From assembly GCA_021810505.1 (NCBI GenBank), contig JAJZIR010000019.1:1-44966 (forward strand): 44,966 bases of DNA, given 5' to 3'. The stretch comes from a bacterium. Its GTDB lineage: Bacteria; Deinococcota; Deinococci; Deinococcales; Deinococcaceae. The position numbers and the translations under genes are program-made. A model generated the notes under the pieces. That model saw only the letters and a list, made by a program, of their open reading frames with translations, did not search any database and was not told the origin of the DNA. Below, one piece after another: positions 24,216 through 31,253 of this stretch (within the stretch, counting starts at the first letter, position 1; each line of letters begins with the position of its first letter).

Positions 24216-24238
24216 ACTATAGCCCCTGCTGCTATACT
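24216..24238. promoter_or_regulatory. Back-to-back leaderless promoters
   Basis: The minus-strand box TATAGT (24221 to 24216) lies 6 bases before the ATPase GTG at 24209. The plus-strand extended box TGCTATACT (24230-24238) lies 6 bases before an ATG at 24245. Only 11 bases separate the two -10 boxes, so polymerases cannot occupy both at once. Confidence 0.6.
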
Positions 24239-24244
24239 GCGGCC

Positions 24245-24262
24245 ATGATCCTGCAGGCGTAA
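24245..24262 (+). CDS. Five-codon leaderless leader frame (MILQA)
   Basis: ATG ATC CTG CAG GCG TAA begins exactly where the extended -10 box at 24230-24238 predicts transcription to start. It ends 51 bases before the DUF4258 gene. It could be an upstream leader peptide that loads ribosomes on the transcript. The frame is too short for coding statistics, so it rests on promoter spacing alone. Confidence 0.35.
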   Translation: MILQA

Positions 24263-24313
24263 GTCCCGATCGGCCGAGGTCCCACCAGCTATTAGACGCG
24301 TTGGGGGTGAGCG

Positions 24314-24775
24314 ATGCAGGAGCAGGCGCGGTTTCAGAGCGAACCCGAGACCAGAGATTTTTTGCTCAAGCGGGCCTTGGAGCGCTTGCGCGCGGCCATG
24401 TGGGAAGGCCGTTACGCCATCTTGGAGCACGCCCAGTGCCACGCCCGGGCCGAGGGCTTCGCCGAGCGCGACGTCATCTGGGTGCTGCAGACCGGTCGGG
24501 TGCGGGCGATCTACCCCGAGGAGGACCGCTGGCTGGTAGGGGGGGAGTTCGCGGTCGCTGGGTTGCGGCTGCCGCTGCACGTGGTGGTGGATTTCGATAT
24601 CCAAGATGGCTGGATCGACGTGGTCACCGCCTTCATCCCCAAGCAGCCCTACCAGATCGTCTCGCGCGGCCGCCTGGCCCTGATGCTGCGCCACGATCAG
24701 AGCGACCTGCGCGCCAAGCTGGTGGGGCCGGGCCGGCGGCGGCGGCGCTGGCACAGCCTGCGCGGCCGGGCCTGA
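24314..24775 (+). CDS. DUF4258-domain protein
   Basis: A 153-residue cytosolic protein. The block ILEHAQCHARAEGFAERDVI, then WVLQTGRVRAIYPEEDRWLV, and later LHVVVDFDIQDGWIDVVTAF and IPKQPYQI, match the DUF4258 pattern (a His-x(n)-Arg helix followed by strands). Some relatives of this small fold are thought to resemble RelE-like toxins, but no cognate antitoxin is adjacent here. The basic C-terminal tail (GPGRRRRRWHSLRGRA) could bind nucleic acid. ATG at 24314 has only a G-rich GGGGGTGA as possible ribosome binding site. Its stop codon lies inside a hairpin shared with livF. Function unknown. Confidence 0.75.
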   Translation: MQEQARFQSEPETRDFLLKRALERLRAAMWEGRYAILEHAQCHARAEGFAERDVIWVLQTGRVRAIYPEEDRWLVGGEFAVAGLRLPLHVVVDFDIQDGWIDVVTAFIPKQPYQIVSRGRLALMLRHDQSDLRAKLVGPGRRRRRWHSLRGRA

Positions 24776-24792
24776 GCGGGGCGGCTCAGGCC
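24769..24792. terminator. Bidirectional hairpin between DUF4258 gene and livF
   Basis: GGCCTGAGC (24769-24777) and GCTCAGGCC (24784-24792) form a perfect 9-bp stem with a six-base loop. The TGA of the plus-strand gene lies in the left arm and the TGA of livF in the right arm, so one symmetric structure ends both convergent genes. No T-run on either side. Confidence 0.65.
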
Positions 24793-25502
24793 GCTCCGGT
24801 TCCCAGGTAAGCCTGCTGGACCCTGGGGTCGCCCATCAGCTCGCTGCTCCGCCCCGAGAGCAGGATGCGCCCGGCCTCCAGGACGTAGGTGCGGTCGGAG
24901 CGGCGCATGGCCAGCTGGGCGTTCTGCTCGACCAGCAGGATGGAGACCCCTTGGCGGTGCAGCTCGGCCAAGATGTCGAAGATCTCGCGCACGATCAAGG
25001 GGGCCAAGCCTAGGCTGGGTTCGTCCAGCAGCAAAAGCTTGGGCCTGCTCATCAGCGCCCTGGCGATGGCCAGCATCTGCTGCTCGCCGCCGGAGAGCGT
25101 CCCGCCCAGCTGCCTGCGGCGCTCGCGCAGCCTGGGAAACAGCTGGTACTGCCGCTCCAGGTCGGCGGCGACTTCCTTGTCCCGGCGCAGGTAGGCTCCC
25201 AGCCGCAGGTTGTCCTCGACGTTCATCCGGGAGAGCACCTGCCGCCCCTCCGGGCAGTGGGCGATCCCCAGGCCGACCACCCGGTCGGGCGGCAGGCCGA
25301 GCAGGTTCTGGCCGCCGAAGCGCAGTCCCCCGCGCAGCGGCCGGAGCAGCCGCGAGATGGCCCGCAGGGTGGTGGACTTGCCCGCCCCGTTGGCCCCGAT
25401 CAGGGTGACCAGCTCGCCGGCCTCCACCTCTAGGCTGACCCCCTCTAGGGCGGCGATGGCCCCGTAGTTCACCGAGAGCCGCTCGACCTCCAGCAGGGCC
25501 AT
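24786..25502 (-). CDS. livF: Branched-chain amino-acid ABC transporter ATPase LivF
   Basis: A 238-residue ATPase. Walker A GANGAGKST, then EGRQVLSRMNVEDNLRLGAY (a LivF marker), signature LSGGEQQMLAIARAL and Walker B LLLLDEPSLGLAP with IVEQNA-type His-lacking switch (LLVEQNAQLA). ATG shares a base with the livG stop (TGATG). It is the last gene of the livKHMGF operon and ends in the hairpin shared with the convergent gene. It powers uptake of Leu, Ile and Val or related amides. Confidence 0.95.
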   Translation of the reverse strand: MALLEVERLSVNYGAIAALEGVSLEVEAGELVTLIGANGAGKSTTLRAISRLLRPLRGGLRFGGQNLLGLPPDRVVGLGIAHCPEGRQVLSRMNVEDNLRLGAYLRRDKEVAADLERQYQLFPRLRERRRQLGGTLSGGEQQMLAIARALMSRPKLLLLDEPSLGLAPLIVREIFDILAELHRQGVSILLVEQNAQLAMRRSDRTYVLEAGRILLSGRSSELMGDPRVQQAYLGTGAA

Positions 25503-26260
25503 CAGCTACCTCCTAAGTAGGCCTCGATCACGGCCGGGTCCTGCTGCACCTCGCCGGGTTTGCCCAAGGCGATCAGCTGCCCGAAATCGAGCACCGCCAC
25601 CCGGTCGCACAGCCCCATCACCAGAGGGACGTGGTGCTCGATCAGCAAGACGGTGAGGTCGAAGCGGCGGCGGATCTCCTTCACGAAGGCGCTGAGCTGC
25701 TGCTTCTCGCTGGGGTTCATCCCCGCGGCCGGCTCATCCAGCAGCAGCACGCTGGGCCGGGTAGCCAGCGCCCTGGCGATCTCCAGGCGCCTTTGGTCGC
25801 CGTAGGGCAGGCTGGAGGCCGGATCCCGCTGCCGGCCCAGCAGGCCGACCAAGCTGAGCAGCTGGTCGGCCTGCTCCTGGGCGGAGCGCTCGCTGCGGGC
25901 CGCCCCCGGCGTGTTCAGCAGGCTGGCCAGCGAGCCGGCCTTACCCTGCAGGTGCAGCCCGACCAGCACGTTCTCCCGGACGCTGAGGTTGGGGAACAGC
26001 CGGATGTTCTGGAAAGTCCGGGCCAGGCCGGCCCGGGCCACCTGGCTGGGCCGCAGCCCGGTGAGGACCCTCCCGCGGAAGCGCAGCTGGCCGGAGCTGG
26101 GCGGGATCATCCCGGTGATCAGGTTGAACAAGGTGGTCTTGCCGGCGCCGTTGGGCCCGATCAGGCCGAAGATCTCCCCCTCCGAGACGGTGAAGGAGAC
26201 CCGGTCGACCGCCAGCAGGCCGCCGAAGTGGCGGCTCAGAGCGTCAATCTCCAGGCTCAC
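25502..26260 (-). CDS. livG: Branched-chain amino-acid ABC transporter ATPase LivG
   Basis: A 252-residue ATPase. Walker A GPNGAGKTT, then LVGLHLQGKAG (loop typical of LivG), LPYGDQRRLEIARALATRP as signature and LLLDEPAAGMNPSEK as Walker B. The C-terminus (VAVLDFGQLIALGKP then EVQQDPAVIEAYLG) is the classic LivG ending. GTG at 26260 overlaps the end of livM by 17 bases, so the pair is probably coupled. It dimerises with LivF under the LivHM channel. Confidence 0.95.
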   Translation of the reverse strand: MSLEIDALSRHFGGLLAVDRVSFTVSEGEIFGLIGPNGAGKTTLFNLITGMIPPSSGQLRFRGRVLTGLRPSQVARAGLARTFQNIRLFPNLSVRENVLVGLHLQGKAGSLASLLNTPGAARSERSAQEQADQLLSLVGLLGRQRDPASSLPYGDQRRLEIARALATRPSVLLLDEPAAGMNPSEKQQLSAFVKEIRRRFDLTVLLIEHHVPLVMGLCDRVAVLDFGQLIALGKPGEVQQDPAVIEAYLGGS

Positions 26261-27158
26261 GGATCGCCCTGTTCCGCTTGGGCGCCCCTCTCCTCAGGCG
26301 CAGGCCGCTGATGCCCCTGGGCAGGAAGATGGTGACCAGGACCAACAGGGCCCCGTCCACGATCAGGCGGAAGTTCTGCAGGAAGCGCAGCACCTCGGGC
26401 AGCAAGGTGAGCAGCGTCGCGCCCAAGATGGGCCCCAGGAAGCTCTGCGAACCGCCCACGATCACCCAGGACAGCTCGTCGATGGAGCCGTTGAAAGTGC
26501 CCTGCGAGGGGTTCCAGGTGTTCAGGAAGTGGGCCCCCAGCACGCCGGTGATGCCGGCCAGGATAGCGCCCAGGGTGAAAGCCATCACCTTATAGTGGGT
26601 GGTATCCACCCCCATGGCCTCGGCCGCCACCTCGTCCTCGCGGATGGCCCGGAAAGCGCGCCCCACCCTGGAGCGCTCCAGCCTCCACAGCAGCAGCGCC
26701 GCCACCAGGAGCACCGCCCAGATCTGCCAGGAGTTGCTGAGTCTAGGGATGCTGAAGATGCCGGTGGCGCCGCCGGTGACGATCAGGTTATTGGCCACCA
26801 CCTGCACGATCTCGATCAGGGCGATGGTGGCCAGCGCTAAGTAGATCCCCCGCAGCCTAAGCGCTAGGATGCCCACCACCAGCCCGACCACCCCGTCGAT
26901 CAGGATGGCGAGCACGAACTCCAGCAGGTAGACCCCACCTAAGCCCAGCTGCTGGTGCAGCCAGGCCAGCGAGGCGGCGTGGGCCGGGTTGACCGAGAGG
27001 ATCGCCGCCACGTAGCCGCCGATGGCGAAGAAAGCCGGGCTGGCCAGGCTGAGCTGCCCGGTGCTGAAGGGTAGGTAGAGGCTCAGGGCCAACAGCGCCG
27101 ACTGGGCCACGAAGAACAGCAGGTCGGGGTTGTTCTGGAAGAAGGTGAGGACCGCCAT
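26244..27158 (-). CDS. livM: Branched-chain amino-acid ABC transporter permease LivM
   Basis: A 304-residue inner-membrane permease with about eight to nine helices. GQLSLASPAFFAIGGYVAAI is the LivM entry block; the coupling loop includes SRVGRAFRAIREDEVAAEAM and GVDTTHYKVMAFTLGA, followed by SWVIVGGSQSFLGPILGA near the end. The basic C-terminal tail (LRLRRGAPKRNRAIREPGD) is short. Start ATG shares one base with the livH stop. Confidence 0.94.
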   Translation of the reverse strand: MAVLTFFQNNPDLLFFVAQSALLALSLYLPFSTGQLSLASPAFFAIGGYVAAILSVNPAHAASLAWLHQQLGLGGVYLLEFVLAILIDGVVGLVVGILALRLRGIYLALATIALIEIVQVVANNLIVTGGATGIFSIPRLSNSWQIWAVLLVAALLLWRLERSRVGRAFRAIREDEVAAEAMGVDTTHYKVMAFTLGAILAGITGVLGAHFLNTWNPSQGTFNGSIDELSWVIVGGSQSFLGPILGATLLTLLPEVLRFLQNFRLIVDGALLVLVTIFLPRGISGLRLRRGAPKRNRAIREPGD

Positions 27159-28108
27159 CAGACTCTCTGCACCAGCTTGCGCCCCAGCAAGCCCTGGGGC
27201 CTGAACAGCAAGACTAGCAGCAGGATGCCGAAGGAGATGGCGTCTTGGTAGCCGGAGCCGACTCCGCTGATGTAGAAGTCCAAGACCCCCACGGTCAGCG
27301 CCTCGATCACCCCCATCACTAAGCCGCCCACCACCGCTCCTGGGATGTCCCCCAAGCCGCCCAGGACGATCACCGCCAAGCCGATCAGCCCGTAGTTCTG
27401 CCCGAAGTAGGGGCTGATGCTGTAGCTCAGCCCCACCAGGGTGCCGGCGATCCCGCCCAACAAGCCGGAGAGGAAGAAGGTCCAGACGATGTAGCGGCTC
27501 ACCGAGATGCCCAGCAGCGAGGCGACGGCCGGATTCTCGGCCACCGCGAACAGCGCTTTGCCGTAGCGGCTCCTAGAGAACAGCCACAGCGCCGCCAGGG
27601 CCAGCAGGGTGACGCCCAAGATGATCAGCTGGATGCTGCGCACGATCACCGGCCCCAGGTAGACGACCGGAGGCAGGCTGCCCAAGGCGTGGAAGGGAAA
27701 GTTGTGGTTCTGGGCGCCGTAGATCAGCTGCAGGGCGTTGACCAGCAGGGTAGCCAGGCCGATGCTGGCGACCAAGGCCAGCAGCGGATCGGCTCTGCGG
27801 CGGCGCAGCGGCCGGAAGACTAAGAACTCGATGGCCACCCCCAGCAGTCCGGAGATCAGCGCGCCCGCCGTAAAGGCCAGCCAGAGCGGCAGGCGCAGGC
27901 CCAGGTGCAGGTGCAGCTGCCCGCCGCCGATGTGGCCGGTCATCAGGCTGTAGGTCAGATACGCCCCTACCGCGAAGACGGCCCCCTGGGTGAAGTTGAG
28001 GATGTCCAGGATGCTGAAGACCAAGGTGTAGCCCAGCGCGAAGATGGCGTAAACGGCCCCATTGCTGAGGCCGTTGGCGAGTTGCTGCAGCAGGTAGCCG
28101 GCGGTCAT
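27158..28108 (-). CDS. livH: Branched-chain amino-acid ABC transporter permease LivH
   Basis: A 316-residue inner-membrane permease. LANGLSNGAVYAIFALGYTL and ILNFTQGAVFAVGAYLTYSL are the usual LivH N-terminal blocks. SRYGKALFAVAENPAVASLL is the coupling loop, and GLIGLAVIVLGGLGDIPGAV lies near the end. ATG at 28108 follows the livK stop by 6 bases, with no strong ribosome binding site, which implies coupling to livK. It partners LivM. Confidence 0.94.
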   Translation of the reverse strand: MTAGYLLQQLANGLSNGAVYAIFALGYTLVFSILDILNFTQGAVFAVGAYLTYSLMTGHIGGGQLHLHLGLRLPLWLAFTAGALISGLLGVAIEFLVFRPLRRRRADPLLALVASIGLATLLVNALQLIYGAQNHNFPFHALGSLPPVVYLGPVIVRSIQLIILGVTLLALAALWLFSRSRYGKALFAVAENPAVASLLGISVSRYIVWTFFLSGLLGGIAGTLVGLSYSISPYFGQNYGLIGLAVIVLGGLGDIPGAVVGGLVMGVIEALTVGVLDFYISGVGSGYQDAISFGILLLVLLFRPQGLLGRKLVQRV

Positions 28109-28114
28109 CCGGCT

Positions 28115-29302
28115 CTACTTGACGTAGACGAAGCTACCGCTCTTGCCGCTGCTGTTCATGTGGATCTGGGCGACGTAGAAGTCCTTTTGGTTGAGCTCGC
28201 CGCCGCCGTTGGGAACCTTGTAGATGCTGATCGCTCCCAGCGGGGTGACGAAGTTGGTGGTGGTCTGCACCGCCTGGTTCAGCTTGACCCGCAGCGCAGC
28301 CAGGTTCATGCCGACGATCTTCTGGTGGGCACTCGCGGCGACCCGGCTCAGAGCGTTGGCGAAGACCAGCACGCCGGTGAAAGCCTGGGCGGTGAGCTGG
28401 GGTACGGCGGCGTGGTACTGGGCCCGGTAGTGCTGGCCCAGCCAGCTGTTGACCGCGTTCTTGAGGCTGGGGCTGTAGGCCTCGGCGATGTAGATACCAC
28501 CGCAGTACTTCTGGCAGACCGGGAAGATCGCCGGGGTGTTGAGCCCGTTGCCGCCGATGATCTGGCCGGTGTAGCCGAACTGCCGGAGTTGCTTGACCAG
28601 GTTGGCCCCGTCGGCGGCCAGGGTGGAGATCTCGATCAGCTGGGGGTGCTTGGCCAGTGCGGTGGTGATCTGAGAGGTGAAGTTGGACTGCCCGGTCTTG
28701 GTCTTCTCCACGTCGACCAGATTGAGCCCGACCTTCTTGAAGGCCTGGCGGAAGGTCCCCGCCTCCGACTTGCTGAAGGCGTCGTTCTCGGCGTAGAACT
28801 GAGCTACCCGGGTGATGCCCTTGTGGAAGGAGAGCACGGCCTTGAGCGCGTCAGGCGCGTAGGCCGAGACCGGAGCCGAGACCCGGCTGACGTAGGGGCC
28901 GATCTCCGGGATCCCGTTGGCGGTGTCGCTGGGCCCGATCACCGGGACCTTGGCTTGCACGGCGATGGGGTCGGCCCCGAAAGCCTGCTGCGACAAGGTC
29001 GGTCCGACGATCCCGACCACGTGATCCTTGTTCATCAGCAGCTGGAAAGCGTTGATCGCCCCGGTCACGTTGCCGCCGGTGTCTTCCAGGATCACCTTGA
29101 TGGGGGTGCCGTCCACGCCGCCGTGGCTGTTGACATAGCTTTGGGCCAGCTTGACCCCGACGACCTCTTCTTGGCCCAGCAGGGCCACGTTGCTGGTCTC
29201 AGCCAGCGCCGCCCCGATGGGGATAGGGGAGCTGACGGTCTGGGCCAGTGCAGCGGGGAGGGCGAGGAGTGCCGTGAGCAGCGCGATGCGTTCCAGTTTC
29301 AT
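28115..29302 (-). CDS. livK: Branched-chain amino-acid type periplasmic binding protein
   Basis: A 395-residue secreted binding protein (peripla_BP_6 family). ATG at 29302 follows a GGAGGAAA site and gives a signal peptide ending ALAQ; the frame open to 29419 would run through promoter DNA. IPIGAALAETSNVALLGQEE and LILEDTGGNVTGAINAFQLL-like blocks, VVGIVGPTLSQQAF and VPVIGPSDTANGIP are typical of LivK/AmiC relatives. There is a Cys pair in FPVCQKYCGG. It captures substrate for LivHMGF and leads the operon. Exact ligand (Leu/Ile/Val, urea or amides) is not settled by sequence. Confidence 0.93.
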   Translation of the reverse strand: MKLERIALLTALLALPAALAQTVSSPIPIGAALAETSNVALLGQEEVVGVKLAQSYVNSHGGVDGTPIKVILEDTGGNVTGAINAFQLLMNKDHVVGIVGPTLSQQAFGADPIAVQAKVPVIGPSDTANGIPEIGPYVSRVSAPVSAYAPDALKAVLSFHKGITRVAQFYAENDAFSKSEAGTFRQAFKKVGLNLVDVEKTKTGQSNFTSQITTALAKHPQLIEISTLAADGANLVKQLRQFGYTGQIIGGNGLNTPAIFPVCQKYCGGIYIAEAYSPSLKNAVNSWLGQHYRAQYHAAVPQLTAQAFTGVLVFANALSRVAASAHQKIVGMNLAALRVKLNQAVQTTTNFVTPLGAISIYKVPNGGGELNQKDFYVAQIHMNSSGKSGSFVYVK

Positions 29303-29351
29303 AGCTTTCCTCCGGTCTTGCGAGGCGGCGTAGCGCGAAAAAACCTGAATT

Positions 29352-29407
29352 GCCAGCGTCCAACTTGTTGCTGGCCCATTATCCCCAGACCAGCCAGCTG
29401 CTGTCAA
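29352..29407 (-). promoter_or_regulatory. liv operon promoter with overlapping inverted repeat
   Basis: On the minus strand TTGACA (29407 to 29402) and GATAAT (29383 to 29378) are separated by 18 bases, close to consensus. The predicted start near 29371 falls in an inverted repeat GCCAGC/GCTGGC (29352-29357 and 29370-29375). The repeat could be a repressor operator or a short 5' hairpin. The leader to the livK ATG is about 70 nt. Confidence 0.65.
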
Positions 29408-29444
29408 GCGCTCTATCATGAAAATTCCATCTTTTCTGAAGGCT

Positions 29445-30575
29445 CTATTCGGGTTTCTCGGCCTCTCCGCCGGCTGATTGGAGCGCGCCTACCTGCTCCT
29501 GGTAGAGCGCGCCGGCCTGCTCCTGGTAGAGCGCGACCACCTGCTGCAGCAGCTCGCGCCCCCGCTCCAGGCTGCCCGGATTGACCCACTCGTCGCGGCG
29601 GTGGGAGTGTCCGCCCTGATAGACCCCCAACCCGACGGCTGGGATCTGATAGAGCGCGGCGGCGTTGGCATCGGTGGAGCTGGCCCCGGCCCGCAGCTCC
29701 AAGCTGCAGCGCTTGGCAGCTCGCCGGACCAGGCTGGCGAGCCCAGCGTTGTGCAGGGACCCAGCCGGCCTATCGCCCACCAGCTCCAGCTCCAGCTGGG
29801 CGCTCACCTGCTCGGCCGCGCCCTGCAGGGCCCGGAGCGCGGCAGCCTCCAGCTGCGCCAGGTTCTCTGCGCTGAGCGAGCGCAGGTCGAGCAGCAGCTC
29901 GGCTTCGGCGGCGATGCTGTTGACGGTAGTGCCGCCGCGCACCGTGCCGACGTTGAGCGTGCTGCGCTCCCCCTCGGGTTTGGGCAGCTGGTAGAGCCAG
30001 CTCACCGCCAAGGCCAGGGCGTGGACGGCGCTGGGCCCGCTGTCCCCCCAGGAGTGCCCGCCGGGAGTGCGGAAGGTGGCCCGGTAACGGCGCACCCCCA
30101 CCGGCTGCTCGACGATCTGTCCCAAGTAGCCGTCGACAGCGATCAGCGCCCCGATGCGCCCCCCGCGTTCCGCCAGCAAGTGCTTGATCCCCCGCAGGTC
30201 GCCCAAGCCCTCCTCGCCGACGTTGCCTACCAACCAGAGCGGGAACTTTAGGCTGCCCCGGTCCAGCTCGGCCAACAGGGCGGTCAGCACCGCCAGGCTG
30301 GAGCTGTTGTCGCCGATCCCCGGCCCGACTAGGCGCTCTTCCTCCCAGGTGAAGGTCAGGGGTACCTCGGGGCCGAAGACGGTGTCTAAGTGGGCGGCGA
30401 GGACCAGAGCCTGGCCTCCCGCCGGCCCCAGCTCGGCGATGACGTTGCCGACGCCGTCCTGGCTGACCTCGGCGCCCAGCTTCTCCCACAGCGAGCGGAC
30501 CAGGGCGCCGCGCGGCGCTTCCGAGAAGGTGGGGGCGGGGGTGCGCGCGATCTCTAGCAGGTAATCGAGAGCCAT
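29445..30575 (-). CDS. M20 family metallopeptidase / amidohydrolase
   Basis: A 376-residue cytosolic zinc hydrolase. Landmarks of the M20 fold are AAHLDTVFG (His ligand and Asp), GPGIGDNSSSLAVL (bridging Asp), VGNVGEEGLGDLRG (general-base Glu) and a lid domain starting FRTPGGHSWG. A C-terminal YQGGHSHRRDEW supplies the last His ligand. It resembles PepT/DapE-type dipeptidases or deacylases. A C-terminal extension carries two ALYQEQxG units. ATG at 30575 is near-leaderless. Its location beside the liv operon suggests amino-acid salvage, which is only inference. Confidence 0.88.
   Translation of the reverse strand: MALDYLLEIARTPAPTFSEAPRGALVRSLWEKLGAEVSQDGVGNVIAELGPAGGQALVLAAHLDTVFGPEVPLTFTWEEERLVGPGIGDNSSSLAVLTALLAELDRGSLKFPLWLVGNVGEEGLGDLRGIKHLLAERGGRIGALIAVDGYLGQIVEQPVGVRRYRATFRTPGGHSWGDSGPSAVHALALAVSWLYQLPKPEGERSTLNVGTVRGGTTVNSIAAEAELLLDLRSLSAENLAQLEAAALRALQGAAEQVSAQLELELVGDRPAGSLHNAGLASLVRRAAKRCSLELRAGASSTDANAAALYQIPAVGLGVYQGGHSHRRDEWVNPGSLERGRELLQQVVALYQEQAGALYQEQVGALQSAGGEAEKPE
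29492..29535 (-). repeat. 20-bp direct repeat in the M20 gene 3' end
   Basis: CCTGCTCCTGGTAGAGCGCG occurs at 29492-29511 and again at 29516-29535, period 24, encoding two in-frame copies of ALYQEQ plus two residues on the minus strand. It lengthens the C-terminal tail by eight residues per copy. Confidence 0.8.
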
Positions 30576-30584
30576 GGTGCGGCC

Positions 30585-30612
30585 AGTCTACCTGGGCTGG
30601 ACCAGGTAGTGT
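30585..30612. promoter_or_regulatory. Divergent promoter pair bridged by a perfect palindrome
   Basis: CTACCTGG (30588-30595) and CCAGGTAG (30602-30609) form a perfect inverted repeat with a six-base spacer. Its outer ends are part of both -10 boxes: TAGACT reading to the M20 gene (30590 to 30585) and TAGTGT reading to ispF (30607-30612). Each lies 7-9 bases before its start codon. It could be an operator or just two promoters sharing the same upstream sequence. Confidence 0.5.
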
Positions 30613-30619
30613 GCTGTCC

Positions 30620-31105
30620 ATGGACTTCCGCATCGGCTTCGGGGAAGACGCCCACCTGCTGGTGGCCGGCCGCCCGCTGATCCTAGGTGCTGTGCGCCTG
30701 CTCTCCGAGCGCGGTCCGCGCGCGCACAGCGACGGGGACGCCCTGCTCCACGCCCTCTCGGACGCCCTGCTTTCGGCTGTCGCCGAGGGCGACATCGGCG
30801 ACTGGTTCCCGGTCGGCGCCGAGCGGACCAAGGACCTGAGCAGCCAGCAGATTCTGCGCTTCTGCCTGGACCGCGTCGCCGCCCAGGGTTGGTCCTTGGT
30901 CAACCTCAGCGCTGTGGTCACCCTAGACCAGCCCAAGCTGGCGGCGCGGCGCGCGGAGATCGCCGCTTCGCTCGCGGCCCTGACCGGCCTGGCACGAGGT
31001 CGGGTGGGCCTCGGCTTCAAGACCAGCGAGGGTCTGGCCCCCGACCACCTCCAGGCCCGGGCTACCGTCCTGATCGCTGCGCGGGCACCGGCCCGGACTG
31101 GATAA
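30620..31105 (+). CDS. ispF: 2-C-methyl-D-erythritol 2,4-cyclodiphosphate synthase
   Basis: A 161-residue zinc enzyme of the MEP isoprenoid pathway that cyclises CDP-ME-2-phosphate with loss of CMP. The N-terminal FRIGFGEDAHLL gives the Asp-x-His zinc ligands and AHSDGDALLHALSDALL gives the third His and the Asp pair. GDIGDWFP and KTSEGLAPDHLQARATVLI are the other blocks; GIAAQA of most homologues is replaced by HLQARA. ATG at 30620 is preferred to GTG 30611 because the -10 box lies 7 bases upstream and the N-terminus then aligns with the family. Confidence 0.93.
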   Translation: MDFRIGFGEDAHLLVAGRPLILGAVRLLSERGPRAHSDGDALLHALSDALLSAVAEGDIGDWFPVGAERTKDLSSQQILRFCLDRVAAQGWSLVNLSAVVTLDQPKLAARRAEIAASLAALTGLARGRVGLGFKTSEGLAPDHLQARATVLIAARAPARTG

Positions 31106-31253
31106 AGTGACTTTGTTTACATAAATCCCCACAGCGGTGTGGTTGAGTTGGCGTTTGGAAGTGATTCCATACGCGAGGCCGCTGGCACGGCTGTGCCGGA
31201 AGGCCGGTGCTCCTGCGCTGGGCTCACGACCGACCCAGAGGGGAGGGTGGGGT

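Noticed and set aside
24314-24775. Toxin-antitoxin pair at the DUF4258 gene
   Set aside because: No adjacent antitoxin-size gene; the only upstream frame is five codons.
29492-29535. CRISPR-like short repeat
   Set aside because: Only two copies with a 4-base gap, in frame within the M20 gene.
27905-29584. 559-residue plus-strand frame
   Set aside because: Antisense of livK and the liv promoter; composition is typical shadow coding.
31106-31253. Promoter for the pullulanase gene
   Set aside because: AT-rich patch and TTTACA or TTGAGT hexamers are present but none has a matching -10 at proper spacing.
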